This document shows, piece by piece, positions 27,334 to 35,851 of a DNA stretch of 64,000 bases; the first letter of the stretch is position 1; the number at the start of each line of letters is the position of its first letter. The stretch lies in assembly GCA_964371945.1 (NCBI GenBank), contig CAYJPA010000004.1, positions 32,107-96,106 on the forward strand, given 5' to 3'. The stretch comes from CAYJPA01 sp964371945. GTDB taxonomy: Bacteria > Chloroflexota > Chloroflexia > Thermomicrobiales > UBA6265. Position numbers and translations under genes: made by a program. Under the pieces are notes generated by a model, which saw only the letters and a list, made by a program, of their open reading frames with translations, had not been told where the DNA came from and searched no databases.

Positions 27334-28977
27334 CTATTCTTTGGACGCGCCCGCCAGCCCATCTTGCACGACGAACGACGCGATCGTTTCGATCTCGCCG
27401 TCGGGCGCTGCGACATCGGCCAGCGCGCGGTACTCCGTGCGCAGCAGTTCTTGGGTGACTTCGCAGCGGGTATAGCCATGGCGACCATCGTAGTAGTGGA
27501 AGTGTGGATTCGACGGTAGCAAGAGGCCGAGCTGCTTGGCGTATGGGTTGTACGACGTCACCGACGTGGTCACGAACTCCGTCGCTACGGCCGGTGAGGT
27601 AGGATCGTTGAAATCGAGCTTCAAATCGGCCACCCACGACGAATGAACATCCCCGGTCAGCACGATCGGATTCCTCACCTCCGCCGACATTAAATGGTCC
27701 AAGAGACGCTGCCGGGCCAGAGGATAGCCGTCCCACTGATCGTGCGAAAACGCCTGTGCGGCCGGAGAAAGATCGCCGTCGATCTGAGCCATCATCACCT
27801 GCTGCGCGATCACGTTCCAACGCGTAGGTGATGCCGCCAGTCCGTCGAACAGCCAGGACTCCTGCTCTGGACCGGTCAGTGTGACCGCGGGATCCAGTGC
27901 GGCCTCGCAGAGCGGGCCCGTGGAGCCGCAGGGTTGGTCGCTCCGGTATTGTCGTGTATCCAGAACGTTGAATTCGACCAGATCGCCGAATCGCAACCGC
28001 CGGTAGAGACGCATATCGGGTCCAGCGGGCATCGAGTCGGGTCGCAACGGCATGTGCTCGTAATAGGCCTGGTAGGCCGCCGCGCGGCGCGCCAAGAAGA
28101 GCTCGACCGGGTCGTTCAGCTCCGAGTGCTCGCCCGCGTAATCGTTGTCGACCTCGTGGTCGTCCCAGGTCACGATCCATGGCATCGCGGCGTGGGCGGC
28201 CATCAAATCGGGATCGGTTTTGTACTGCGCATGCCGGGTTCGATACTGCTCGAGCGTGAAGACCTCGCCTCCATCCACGTTGCGCACCGGTCCGGCCGGG
28301 CCGTTCTGGAACTCCCCATTCGCGCCGTATTCGTAGAGGTAATCGCCCAAACAGACGGCGAAGTCGACATTCTCATCAGCCATGTGGCGATAGGCGCTGA
28401 AAAAGCCGTGCTCGTAGTTGGCGCAGGACGAGGTGACGAACCGGAGACGATCCAACGGGGCGTCCGCGGCCGGTGCTGTCTTCGTCCGCCCGGCCGGACT
28501 GACTTCGCTACCGGCGCTGAAGCGATAGAAGTACTCTCGCGCCGGCTCGAGACCGATCACATTGATGTGCACGCTATGGGCAAGATCCGGTGTCGCGGTT
28601 TGGGTGCCGCTTTGAACGATGGTCGCGAACTGATCGTCGGCCGCGATCTCCCACCTCACTTCGACCGGTTCCGGCTCCATGCCACCGCCGTTGAGCGGAT
28701 CGGGCGCGAGCCGTGTCCAGAGCACGATCCCATCAGGGGTCGGATCACCGGAGGCGATGCCGAGCTGGAAGGGGTCCGCCGTAAAATGCGGGCGCCGCGT
28801 GATTTTCGACCCCGGCGATCCGCCGGCCGCGCGAGTTGGCGCCTCTGGGAAGCTGATCGCGAGCGTGCCCGTGACGAGGCCGACACCGAGAAACCGGCGC
28901 CTGGCAATCGGATGAGTCAACAGATGCTCGAATCGCCGGCGATCCACAACGCGGCCCTTTCGATGGTTGGTCACCAC
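27334..28977 (-). CDS. phoD: PhoD-family alkaline phosphatase/phosphodiesterase, Tat-exported
   Basis: A 547-residue secreted enzyme. The N-terminus holds a twin-arginine signal (ARRRFLGVGLVTGTLAISF, about 27-45). A small PhoD_N domain follows (QLGIASGDPTPDGIVLWTRL) and then the catalytic PhoD domain with CLGDYLYEYG, VTWDDHEVDNDYAG (metal and active-site residues) and VLTGDVHSSWVADL. PhoD enzymes release phosphate from phosphomono- and diesters using Ca2+ and Fe3+. The start is GTG 28977; an internal GTG close to the Arg pair is possible. Expression in this family is usually phosphate-controlled, but no Pho box was identified. Confidence 0.9.
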   Translation of the reverse strand: MVTNHRKGRVVDRRRFEHLLTHPIARRRFLGVGLVTGTLAISFPEAPTRAAGGSPGSKITRRPHFTADPFQLGIASGDPTPDGIVLWTRLAPDPLNGGGMEPEPVEVRWEIAADDQFATIVQSGTQTATPDLAHSVHINVIGLEPAREYFYRFSAGSEVSPAGRTKTAPAADAPLDRLRFVTSSCANYEHGFFSAYRHMADENVDFAVCLGDYLYEYGANGEFQNGPAGPVRNVDGGEVFTLEQYRTRHAQYKTDPDLMAAHAAMPWIVTWDDHEVDNDYAGEHSELNDPVELFLARRAAAYQAYYEHMPLRPDSMPAGPDMRLYRRLRFGDLVEFNVLDTRQYRSDQPCGSTGPLCEAALDPAVTLTGPEQESWLFDGLAASPTRWNVIAQQVMMAQIDGDLSPAAQAFSHDQWDGYPLARQRLLDHLMSAEVRNPIVLTGDVHSSWVADLKLDFNDPTSPAVATEFVTTSVTSYNPYAKQLGLLLPSNPHFHYYDGRHGYTRCEVTQELLRTEYRALADVAAPDGEIETIASFVVQDGLAGASKE

Positions 28978-29056
28978 AACCTGATCAACAGGATACGTCG
29001 ATGCCCCTGTGGAGGATCAATTCTGTGTAAAAGCAGATCAAACGAGCTTCTTCGTG

Positions 29057-29094
29057 AGCCCTCCCCCAACGTTTGGGGGAGGGTTGGGTGGGGC
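29057..29094. repeat. CCCTCCCC/GGGGAGGG intergenic repeat, copy 1
   Basis: Inverted repeat CCCTCCCCCAAC/GTTTGGGGGAGGG followed by TTGGGTGGGG. A related copy lies at 30175-30211, also between genes. It forms a strong hairpin and may terminate transcription of the SIMPL gene (minus strand) that ends at 29104. Confidence 0.6.
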
Positions 29095-29103
29095 CGTCGG
29101 TCG

Positions 29104-29982
29104 CTATCCGTTGACCGCGTTTGGCGCCATGGCGAATGTGAGCGTCACCTGGGCGTAGGCAACTGCTTCCGCCGGCGCCGACGCATCGAATGCCTCAAGC
29201 ATGCCTGGGCCGTATTGGCCGTAATCCTCCGGCATGACTGGGCCACACTCATTTGTTCCAAAGATGCCGTAGTAGAACCCATCAACGGCCTGGGTCAACT
29301 CTCCGAGCGTTGTATCGAGGGCGGCAGCCAATCCCTCGGCCCGGGCGCGCGCGTCCACAACGGCCAAGACGCGAGCCTCCTGTTCCATGGCGGCGCAATC
29401 GTTTCCGGTGTAGTGCACGCCGACATGTTGAACTGCCAGTCCGGCCGTGAATGTGGCTTCGCTGGCTGCCTTGACGAGAGTTGCGACGCCTTCAAGGGTT
29501 GGATCGACGATCGAAAAGCGTAGCTGAGCGCCGCCTGGTCCACCTGGACCCGTAAACATGCTGGAAAACGCGGGAGCGATGAATTGAATCTCGTCGCGAG
29601 CCACACCGGCATTAACCACAACATCGATGATCGCAGCGAGATCATCCTCGGTGAGGGCCGGTGGCATGACTGGGGTGTACGGGGCAAATCCTGCATCCGA
29701 TGATGCCGCCTCATCGGCAGCGGGTGAAGCAGCGAACGATTCTTCGGCAGGCACCGTTTCGACATAGCCCATCATGCCGTACGGATCCTGGCTGACGATG
29801 ATCTGAACATCAGCCGTCGCCGCCGGTCTGCTAACGCGACCGAACCCGGCCGCGACAATACCCGGCTCCGATCCAGGCATGGTCTGAGCAGACGCACGCT
29901 CAATCCCAGGTCGAACGAGCGGTAGGCTTGCCAGGAGCGCGAGAATCACGATTGACGAGCGGAGGGCAAGCTTGAGACCCAT
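29104..29982 (-). CDS. SIMPL (DUF541) domain secreted protein
   Basis: A 292-residue exported protein: signal peptide about 1-33 (hydrophobic SSIVILALLASLPLV, then ERASAQ), then a SIMPL/DUF541 domain with VAAGFGRVSRPAATADVQI, an IDVVVNAGVARDEIQ segment and an AVVDARARAEGLAAAL helix near residue 205, which is the family's most conserved part. Proteins of this family are periplasmic or extracellular and often form ring oligomers; function is unknown. AAGGAGATTG precedes ATG 29982. Confidence 0.8.
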   Translation of the reverse strand: MGLKLALRSSIVILALLASLPLVRPGIERASAQTMPGSEPGIVAAGFGRVSRPAATADVQIIVSQDPYGMMGYVETVPAEESFAASPAADEAASSDAGFAPYTPVMPPALTEDDLAAIIDVVVNAGVARDEIQFIAPAFSSMFTGPGGPGGAQLRFSIVDPTLEGVATLVKAASEATFTAGLAVQHVGVHYTGNDCAAMEQEARVLAVVDARARAEGLAAALDTTLGELTQAVDGFYYGIFGTNECGPVMPEDYGQYGPGMLEAFDASAPAEAVAYAQVTLTFAMAPNAVNG

Positions 29983-30174
29983 GGGTCAATCTCCTTACGA
30001 CCAGAAAAAATGACACCAGACGAAGATCGTTTGATGACAGCATAACAGTTACGTTAATGATCTTGGGAACGTTAATCAATTACGCAGGTATTGTCGCATT
30101 GCCTGTGGCGCTTTTGTCATTCAATCTTCAAGGACAGGACCAACGACAAAACAGGTGACACAACGTTCAAAGTC

Positions 30175-30211
30175 AGCCCTCCCCTAAAGCTGAGGAGGGT
30201 TGGATGGGGTC
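30175..30211. repeat. CCCTCCCC/GGGGAGGG intergenic repeat, copy 2
   Basis: AGCCCTCCCCTAAAGCTGAGGAGGGTTGG followed by ATGGGG; a diverged copy of the element at 29057-29094 in the same orientation. Confidence 0.55.
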
Positions 30212-30226
30212 CGTTTTTCCAGAAAT

Positions 30227-30370
30227 CTATCCCGACGAAAGCAGGTTGTTCACGACCACGATCGCGCGGTCGATCTCTTCCTCGGTGTTGTAGACGTGCG
30301 GAGTCATCCGGATATAGCCGCCGCGGGGCGCGGCTTTCACGCCGGCGGCCTCGAGCGCGGCCGACGCATC
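30227..30370 (-). pseudogene. 3'-end remnant of a class V aminotransferase gene
   Basis: The last ~47 codons of an aminotransferase, ending with a stop at 30227-30229. Its translation (DASAALEAAGVKAAPRGG, YIRMTPHVYNTEEEIDRAI, VVVNNLLSSG) is nearly the same as the C-terminus of the intact gene at 34675-35754. Homology stops abruptly at about 30370, exactly where the stop codon of the D12 methyltransferase lies. It is therefore either a piece displaced by the insertion of the 4.3-kb block or the remains of a tandem paralogue. Confidence 0.85.
30260..30301. repeat. 42-bp perfect direct repeat, left copy
   Basis: Identical over 42 bases to 34720-34761, in the same orientation. It lies within the aminotransferase remnant; homology continues with scattered mismatches on both sides. 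The pair bounds the AT-richer three-gene block. Confidence 0.85.
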
Positions 30371-31502
30371 ACCTTGGCTGAAGGAGCAATATCAACTCGC
30401 TTGCAGTCGCGCGAGCATCGCGAACTTTGTTATTACCTCCAAGCGTGCTAAACCTTCCCGTGACATATTGCTTTAGTACCGAAAAATACTCCGAAGATTC
30501 GCTTATTATGCGTTCCCCGGAAAGCCCGTTACTCGATGCGCCAGCAGGAAATGTGATGATTACTCTGGCCCCCGATTCTGAGAGACTAAGCAGCAGTTGC
30601 CGTAGCGAATCCAAGGAAGTCGTTCTTTTTGAGAATTCAGATTGGGGACGTGAAGACCGGGGCGGATATCGTCCTGCGCCATTCACCATCTCATGGACTC
30701 TTGTCGATATTGTTTCTAACACGTGGTAAAATCTGCTATACTGGACAGAGGAATATGGCGGGTCAACGAAAACCAAGTCACCGGATCGCAGAGTCGAAGC
30801 GATTTCGACCGCATCTCCGACCCGGGCCTCTCCCATTACATTTGCGAACCTTCCCTCAATATCACGAACGAATCTCCTGCAATAGTTGAGCGGGTCCCTA
30901 GCCCATGACTCGCTCAGGAACTTTGATGCAGTAGCAGTCGGTTGGAAAGGCTGAGCCGTGTGGCCTGGCGCGGCTGCGCAACTGCTCGCCGCAAACAAGA
31001 CAGCAGTGAGACACGAACGAAGCGCACTTTCTTTTTGCGGCAAGTTGTCGAGCAGCAGGTCAAGTGTCAGGGCTTGCTGCACACTGAAGTAATGACCTCC
31101 ATAGCAACCAAGTACGATCCCAGCTTTGCCAAATTGGGAAGAGTAGTGTCTTGACCAATGAACGTACTCTGCGAAATCTAGAAGTTCTGACTGTCTTGCA
31201 TTGGCCTCGATCCATATCGAACTTAATCTTCTTAAGCGATCGACAGTATTGAACCACTCTTCTAGGCACCAGTAGGCGTTCAACGGCTCCGTTCGCTCAA
31301 TAACGGCACTGGAAACTGTCATGGCGAAGTGTTGAAGATCTACAGAAAGTACAGGAAGATCAAGATTTTCGGCACAATACCAGGAAACTGAACCCGATCC
31401 TGAAAACAGATCTACAACTCTCGATGAAAGTTGCGACTGCTCATGAAGCAGAGAACCCAATCCATTTTGGAGCATTGCGCGCTTGGAGCCCATGTATTTC
31501 AT
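30369..31502 (-). CDS. D12-class DNA N6-adenine methyltransferase
   Basis: A 377-residue DNA adenine methyltransferase of the D12 (Dam-like, alpha) class. The order of motifs fits: MKYMGSKRAML at the very N-terminus (motif X), VVDLFSGSGSVSWY (motif I, SAM binding, residues ~30-43) and VFVDPPYSSVQYSRFYH (motif IV, catalytic DPPY). It would methylate adenine in a specific DNA sequence. ATG 31502 overlaps the stop of the upstream gene as ATGA, so translation is coupled; an in-frame ATG five codons upstream is possible. The stop TGA falls exactly at the junction with the aminotransferase remnant. Third gene of the DGQHR operon. Confidence 0.88.
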   Translation of the reverse strand: MKYMGSKRAMLQNGLGSLLHEQSQLSSRVVDLFSGSGSVSWYCAENLDLPVLSVDLQHFAMTVSSAVIERTEPLNAYWCLEEWFNTVDRLRRLSSIWIEANARQSELLDFAEYVHWSRHYSSQFGKAGIVLGCYGGHYFSVQQALTLDLLLDNLPQKESALRSCLTAVLFAASSCAAAPGHTAQPFQPTATASKFLSESWARDPLNYCRRFVRDIEGRFANVMGEARVGDAVEIASTLRSGDLVFVDPPYSSVQYSRFYHVLETISTRVHEMVNGAGRYPPRSSRPQSEFSKRTTSLDSLRQLLLSLSESGARVIITFPAGASSNGLSGERIISESSEYFSVLKQYVTGRFSTLGGNNKVRDARATASELILLLQPR

Positions 31503-32890
31503 GTTCTGATGGACCAAAAAGCGACTCGTTCGAATTCTGTTGCTCGTGCAATCGCCAATCGGCGTGAATCATTTTGCCACCAGTCAGCCCATTGAGGATT
31601 CACACCCTGGTCATCGCAATGCTGCTGCCAATCCGAGAGGCTGCTTACGCTTTCCTTTATGTCCTCCCAAAGATCCTCCGCTGGCAGTACCGGTTCACTT
31701 TGCCAAAATCCCTTGCGTTGGCCCCACGTTCGCCACCAGAAGTCGATTTCAGATACTTCAACGCCTGCTGAACTAAAGAGAGCTCGGCTGCTACCTGTTG
31801 CTAAGCGCAGCATAAGCAGCGCACGTGACGCGACCGAAAGAGAATAGCTTGGGTCGCTTCTGTGGGTCGTGAATTTCTCAGCTAAGGAAAACACCAACGG
31901 ATCGTCAGGAGAATTGGACCTAGTAAGGAATAGAGTAATCCGGCTCTTCTGTTCATCTGCGAAGTCGAGACGATCTAGCATCAACTCTATTCTCGCGGAG
32001 AAATCAATCCGGTGGGATATTGCAGTTCTGCCTGTGACCGCGCGATAAAGGGACTCTATTGAGCGACGCAGCAGATACAAATCGAAATGGCCGAAGCCGT
32101 TCTTGCCAGCAGGCTGGCAGAGGCTCCAAACGGATTGGAAGAGATTTGAAACGGCAAGTGGTTCGGGTCCTTTTCCTCCTTCCAGATGTGAAGGTCGATA
32201 GCTCGAAATGTTTCTGGCATTTCGGTCCTCACTGAAGTGTTTAAGGTCGCTGCCCCATCTTCCTAGTAGCTTCATCGAGAGGGCACTTGAGCTGCTGCCA
32301 GCGCCAAAAGCAGCGAACCACTCATTTAGGGGAATGTCAACTGGGCTAATTGCTCTTGAGAGCGCACTTCCAGATCGCGCCAATCCTGACCAATGTTCGA
32401 ATGCCAACCAGCACCACTGATGAGTTCCGAGTCCATACCTTTGCGTTCTGGTGTTGTTCCCCCGACCGCTAATCTTGACACATGCACCGCTTTGTTCAAC
32501 GACAAAATGTTGCCGGTCGAACACTTGAATGCCCTCAGATGAAAGTATCGACATAGCCGCTCGAAGCTCAGCGTAGTAGGCCAGATGGAGCGCGATATTG
32601 TCTTCTCCTCTGGTCAGCGATTCAATTGCCCGAGAAAAATATGCCCAACCATCTATACAATGAACCGCAGACGAAATCGTGGAATAGTCTCGGAGATCCC
32701 GGCTATCTAGTCGCGTAGCCCTTAAGTCTTCTTCTATCCTGTCGACAGTCTCAATTCGGTATCTGTTGCCAACCCTGATTATCCGTTCACTCCTGAATGT
32801 GCGACTTAGGAGAGCTAGATTTGTGACCATCGCATCTCTGGAAGCTTTGCGAAGTGCTCGCTTTTCAGCGATTAGTAGTTTATTCGTCAT
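31499..32890 (-). CDS. Unrecognised 463-residue protein linked to DGQHR protein and D12 methyltransferase
   Basis: I do not recognise the family. No signal peptide or membrane helix; probably largely helical. Distinct segments are IALHLAYYAELRAAMSILSS (about residues 95-115) followed by EGIQVFDRQHFVV, THQWCWLAFEHWSGL (~155), and a Trp-rich C-terminus (IDFWWRTWGQRKGFW, NPQWADWWQNDS). No nuclease, helicase or ATPase motif is evident. ATG 32890 overlaps the end of the DGQHR gene by 11 bases, and its own stop overlaps the start of the methyltransferase as ATGA, so the three proteins are made together and probably act together. It is the natural candidate for a target-recognition or effector component. 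Confidence 0.75.
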   Translation of the reverse strand: MTNKLLIAEKRALRKASRDAMVTNLALLSRTFRSERIIRVGNRYRIETVDRIEEDLRATRLDSRDLRDYSTISSAVHCIDGWAYFSRAIESLTRGEDNIALHLAYYAELRAAMSILSSEGIQVFDRQHFVVEQSGACVKISGRGNNTRTQRYGLGTHQWCWLAFEHWSGLARSGSALSRAISPVDIPLNEWFAAFGAGSSSSALSMKLLGRWGSDLKHFSEDRNARNISSYRPSHLEGGKGPEPLAVSNLFQSVWSLCQPAGKNGFGHFDLYLLRRSIESLYRAVTGRTAISHRIDFSARIELMLDRLDFADEQKSRITLFLTRSNSPDDPLVFSLAEKFTTHRSDPSYSLSVASRALLMLRLATGSSRALFSSAGVEVSEIDFWWRTWGQRKGFWQSEPVLPAEDLWEDIKESVSSLSDWQQHCDDQGVNPQWADWWQNDSRRLAIARATEFERVAFWSIRT

Positions 32891-34451
32891 CGTCAAGATA
32901 TCCCATACCGACAAGTAGATCATTAGCGGTGAGAGCGGCGTCGCTTGAATAATTAGCCAAGTGCTTTAGTAGATCAACGCGAAGCTGCTTGTATCCACCG
33001 CTTCCTCTGAATCGAGACTTCAGCATCCGCTCATCTTCTGATAACTCGGGTGCGGATGCCGACCTCCAGTCATACTCGGAAAGATCCTTGCAGAACTCAA
33101 TTACAAAAAACCTGACAGGCTCAGTGTCTAGACTTTTTAGGTGAGCCGTGACGACGTCCTCATCCAGAGCAAGCGCCTGACTGTCGTCCTCTACTTCGGC
33201 GCCTCGCCAAGAACTCAAGCGCAATCGCCCGGCATTGCGATAGCATAAGTCATTACTTACCTGAAGAAATGCGCGTACTCCCTGATCCGTATTCAGAAGA
33301 GTGTGAGCGCCAGAAAATGCAGGATCGCGAACGGACATCACCGACGTAGTCGTTTTGCCCCGACGAAGGCTTTGTGCCCAAGGAGCCTGCGATGTCTTGA
33401 CAGAATTCCATAATTCAGTCCAAAGCATGACCAGGAAGGAGGCCTGCTGGGACCTTGACCACATGAGCACAGATCCAGGATGAGTGATTTCGGAACCGAA
33501 CAACCCTCCGGTTGAGCCTGCACGAGTTCTCCCCGACTTAATGAATGAATTCATCAGCGAACGAATCCAGGAAGCTTGGGTAACACCACGCAATCCTGTT
33601 TCCCCAAGCATATTAATTCGATTGTGCCATGGACTCTTCGGGTGTGCCCATAGAGTTTCCACGAGTTCTTGAGACCGAGTCTCTCGATAGATGCTAGGAC
33701 CTTCAGTTTCTTCCAGCCACTCCTGAGTCCTTAATAAAGGATACAAGTCGAACGCTAGACTCGCGTTGATCTTCTTCGGACGTATATTGATAATCCAAAA
33801 CAAATATGCTTGCCATGCGAGATCGAGTCCGACGAATGCAACAACTGGCAACTCGAATTTATCAATGTTGAGAGACTGGCGAATCGCGTTGTCCTGGAAT
33901 GCCAGCAATCTATGTTGGCCGTCAATGATATCGATTGGGGGGCAACCTGTTGGCTGCCAATTGGAGGTGAGATCGTACGACTCAGGTAAAATAATGCGTG
34001 GAGAACCTGAGAGATCATTCGTCCTAACGGTAATCGCATCATTTTCTAGCAGTTGTCGGCCATCTCTTTCTTCACCAGGTAGTACAATATTGGCCACTAT
34101 CGAGTTAGCCAACCATCCCGGCATGCGCAAGTGATGTTCTGTTCTCAGCCGCTCCGGACGGACTTTTGGTGAAGATGCTGGAAAGCCAAACTGCACGTAT
34201 CTGCTAATCTCATCCGATCTCTCTCTATCATGGGTTCGCTGGATTCCTAAATCAATATTACCTAACGTGCGATTCCGTGTAGATCTTCGATTGACACCGG
34301 AAAGCGACAGCAGTTGAATCGCAGGAACTGAAAAAAGAAAGAACGCTCTGGGGGGCTCTCTTCGGAGAGGAGAATCAATTTGGACTTTCTCCCATTCCGG
34401 TAGCCACTGGTTAACCTGAATTGCCTGATACTCGATGCGGTGCTCGCTCAT
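32880..34451 (-). CDS. DGQHR-domain protein (DndB/DpdB-like)
   Basis: A 523-residue protein with the DGQHR signature in PIDIIDGQHRLLAFQDN (about residue 166). This ParB-related domain is known from DndB of DNA phosphorothioation systems, DpdB of 7-deazaguanine DNA modification and other uncharacterised DNA-modification loci. The N-terminal region has FFLFSVPAIQLLSLSGVNRR, and downstream follow FELPVVAFVGLDLAWQAYLF and INIRPKKINASLAFDLYPLL, typical neighbours of the motif. ATG 34451 (MSEHRIEYQAIQ) is preferred to an upstream ATG at 34487. No dndC/D/E or dpdA is present nearby. First gene of the operon, whose promoter should lie in 34452-34674. Confidence 0.85.
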   Translation of the reverse strand: MSEHRIEYQAIQVNQWLPEWEKVQIDSPLRREPPRAFFLFSVPAIQLLSLSGVNRRSTRNRTLGNIDLGIQRTHDRERSDEISRYVQFGFPASSPKVRPERLRTEHHLRMPGWLANSIVANIVLPGEERDGRQLLENDAITVRTNDLSGSPRIILPESYDLTSNWQPTGCPPIDIIDGQHRLLAFQDNAIRQSLNIDKFELPVVAFVGLDLAWQAYLFWIINIRPKKINASLAFDLYPLLRTQEWLEETEGPSIYRETRSQELVETLWAHPKSPWHNRINMLGETGLRGVTQASWIRSLMNSFIKSGRTRAGSTGGLFGSEITHPGSVLMWSRSQQASFLVMLWTELWNSVKTSQAPWAQSLRRGKTTTSVMSVRDPAFSGAHTLLNTDQGVRAFLQVSNDLCYRNAGRLRLSSWRGAEVEDDSQALALDEDVVTAHLKSLDTEPVRFFVIEFCKDLSEYDWRSASAPELSEDERMLKSRFRGSGGYKQLRVDLLKHLANYSSDAALTANDLLVGMGYLDDDE

Positions 34452-34674
34452 ATTAGCCTCGTTTTTGTGCTTCTCATCGCCTTTCATTGAAAGCGATGAA
34501 AATGCGTATGGCGATGTAGTTTGACCTGAGCATCACGAGCCATCGTGTCATCGTTCTTTCGGTGACTGAGAAAATAGCAGCAGAATATTGTCTCAGCTGC
34601 AATGACAATTTGCTCTGAATTGCAGTGGATGTCAATGTGTCCTAAGTTCGTGGTCGTTCCAATTTCACTTTGAA

Positions 34675-35754
34675 TCAATCCTCGGGTCGCGACGTAGAGA
34701 GCAAGTCGTTAACGACCATGATCGCGCGGTCGATCTCTTCCTCGGTGTTGTAGACGTGCGGCGTCATCCGGATGAAGCCGCCGCGAGGCGCGGCCTTCAC
34801 CCCGGCGGCAGCGAGCGCGGCGGTCGCTTTTTCGGCGTCATCGACCTTAACGCAAACGAGCGATCCACCTGGCCGCGGGAGCTCCAGACCTCGCGCTAGC
34901 CGGTCCGCCAGTTTCTTGGCCGCGGCGATGGTTCCGTCTTCCTGCCATTCAACCATGAGCTCGAGCGACGGCACGGCGCCGGCCCAGGCATGCCATGCCA
35001 GCGATACATCGAACCGCGAAGCATTCGGTGCGAGTGTCAGCTCGCCGCCGTAGGCCAGCTTTCCGGAGCGCCAGTTTGATAGGTAGGGCACGATCTCGTC
35101 CCAGCGATCCCGGCGGACGTACAGAAAGGCGACGCCGCGGGGCAACAGCAAGTGCTTGTACCCATGGCAAACGAGAAAATCGATTCCGGCAATCTGCTCC
35201 TTGACCGGCACAAACGGCGTCGCATGAGTCGAATCGACCAGCACGCGACCTCCGTGCTTTCGTGCCGCGGCGATGATCGGTCCGAGATCCGCGGTTTCGC
35301 CCGATTGCGCGCGCGTGAGACTGAGCGCCACGAGGTGAGTCGACGGCCGGATTTCGAGCGCTAAATCGCCGTAGGGCGCTTCACGGACGGTCGCGCTTCG
35401 GCCCTTTGTCGCGGCGGTCATCGGCAATGCAACCGATGGGAACTCGTCGTGCGGAACGAGGACTTCCGCGCCTTCGGGCAAGGACGCGGCTATCAGCCCG
35501 ACCCCGACCGAAACGGATGGCACAAGTGCGATCTCGTCGGGCGAGGCGCCGATCAACTTCGCGAAGAGCCCGCGGGCTCGTTCGCCCGCGGGCTCCCATT
35601 CTTTCATGAAATCCGCTTTGCCGGTTTGCCAGCCACGGAGCGCTTCGAGTGATGCATCGATGGTCGGACGTGGCGGAAGACCGTAAGTGCCGGCGTCGAG
35701 ATAGATCACGTCCGGATCGGGATCGAACAAGTGACGGGCATTTTTGGCGGGCAT
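34675..35754 (-). CDS. Class V aminotransferase-fold PLP enzyme
   Basis: A 359-residue cytosolic PLP enzyme of aminotransferase class V (cysteine desulfurase/kynureninase-like fold). N-terminus DVIYLDAGTYGLPPRPTID; cofactor-binding region VALSLTRAQSGETADL and VLVDSTHATPFVP; Schiff-base Lys in LVCHGYKHLLLPRGVAF (about residue 206). The C-terminus APRGGFIRMTPHVYNTEEE is the usual Arg-containing small domain. Reaction and substrate unknown; such short members are often annotated as generic aminotransferase or isopenicillin-N-epimerase-like. The last ~50 codons are duplicated at 30227-30370 beyond the island, so the present 3' end may have come with the island. Confidence 0.88.
   Translation of the reverse strand: MPAKNARHLFDPDPDVIYLDAGTYGLPPRPTIDASLEALRGWQTGKADFMKEWEPAGERARGLFAKLIGASPDEIALVPSVSVGVGLIAASLPEGAEVLVPHDEFPSVALPMTAATKGRSATVREAPYGDLALEIRPSTHLVALSLTRAQSGETADLGPIIAAARKHGGRVLVDSTHATPFVPVKEQIAGIDFLVCHGYKHLLLPRGVAFLYVRRDRWDEIVPYLSNWRSGKLAYGGELTLAPNASRFDVSLAWHAWAGAVPSLELMVEWQEDGTIAAAKKLADRLARGLELPRPGGSLVCVKVDDAEKATAALAAAGVKAAPRGGFIRMTPHVYNTEEEIDRAIMVVNDLLSTSRPED
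34720..34761. repeat. 42-bp perfect direct repeat, right copy
   Basis: Identical to 30260-30301; lies inside the 3' part of the intact aminotransferase gene. Confidence 0.85.
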
Positions 35755-35851
35755 CGAAAACTCCAGTTCAAAGCGACGTCATTCAAGCAGTGGTCCGGCA
35801 TTGTATCGTTGCTTGGCCGGCAGCGGGGTCGGTCTCGGCGAAAGGCGCGTT

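Larger units (their letters stand above)
30371..34674. mobile_element. AT-richer genomic island with DGQHR / unknown / D12 methyltransferase operon
   Basis: A 4.3-kb block between a class V aminotransferase gene and a copy of that gene's 3' end. Two sample lines inside it (32221 and 33601) count 48-50% G+C; a line in the flanking aminotransferase gene (35221) counts 65%. It carries three overlapping minus-strand genes and no integrase, transposase or relaxase. The perfect 42-bp direct repeats at its borders suggest site-specific or homologous insertion. Confidence 0.7.

Noticed and set aside
30371..34674. Possible complete Dnd (phosphorothioation) or Dpd (7-deazaguanine) system
   Set aside because: Only the DGQHR protein is present. 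No dndA/C/D/E, dpdA or queuosine-type genes occur in the window.
34484..34678. 64-residue open frame on the minus strand between the DGQHR gene and the aminotransferase
   Set aside because: His-rich, no family resemblance and no ribosome site; it covers the place where the operon promoter should be.
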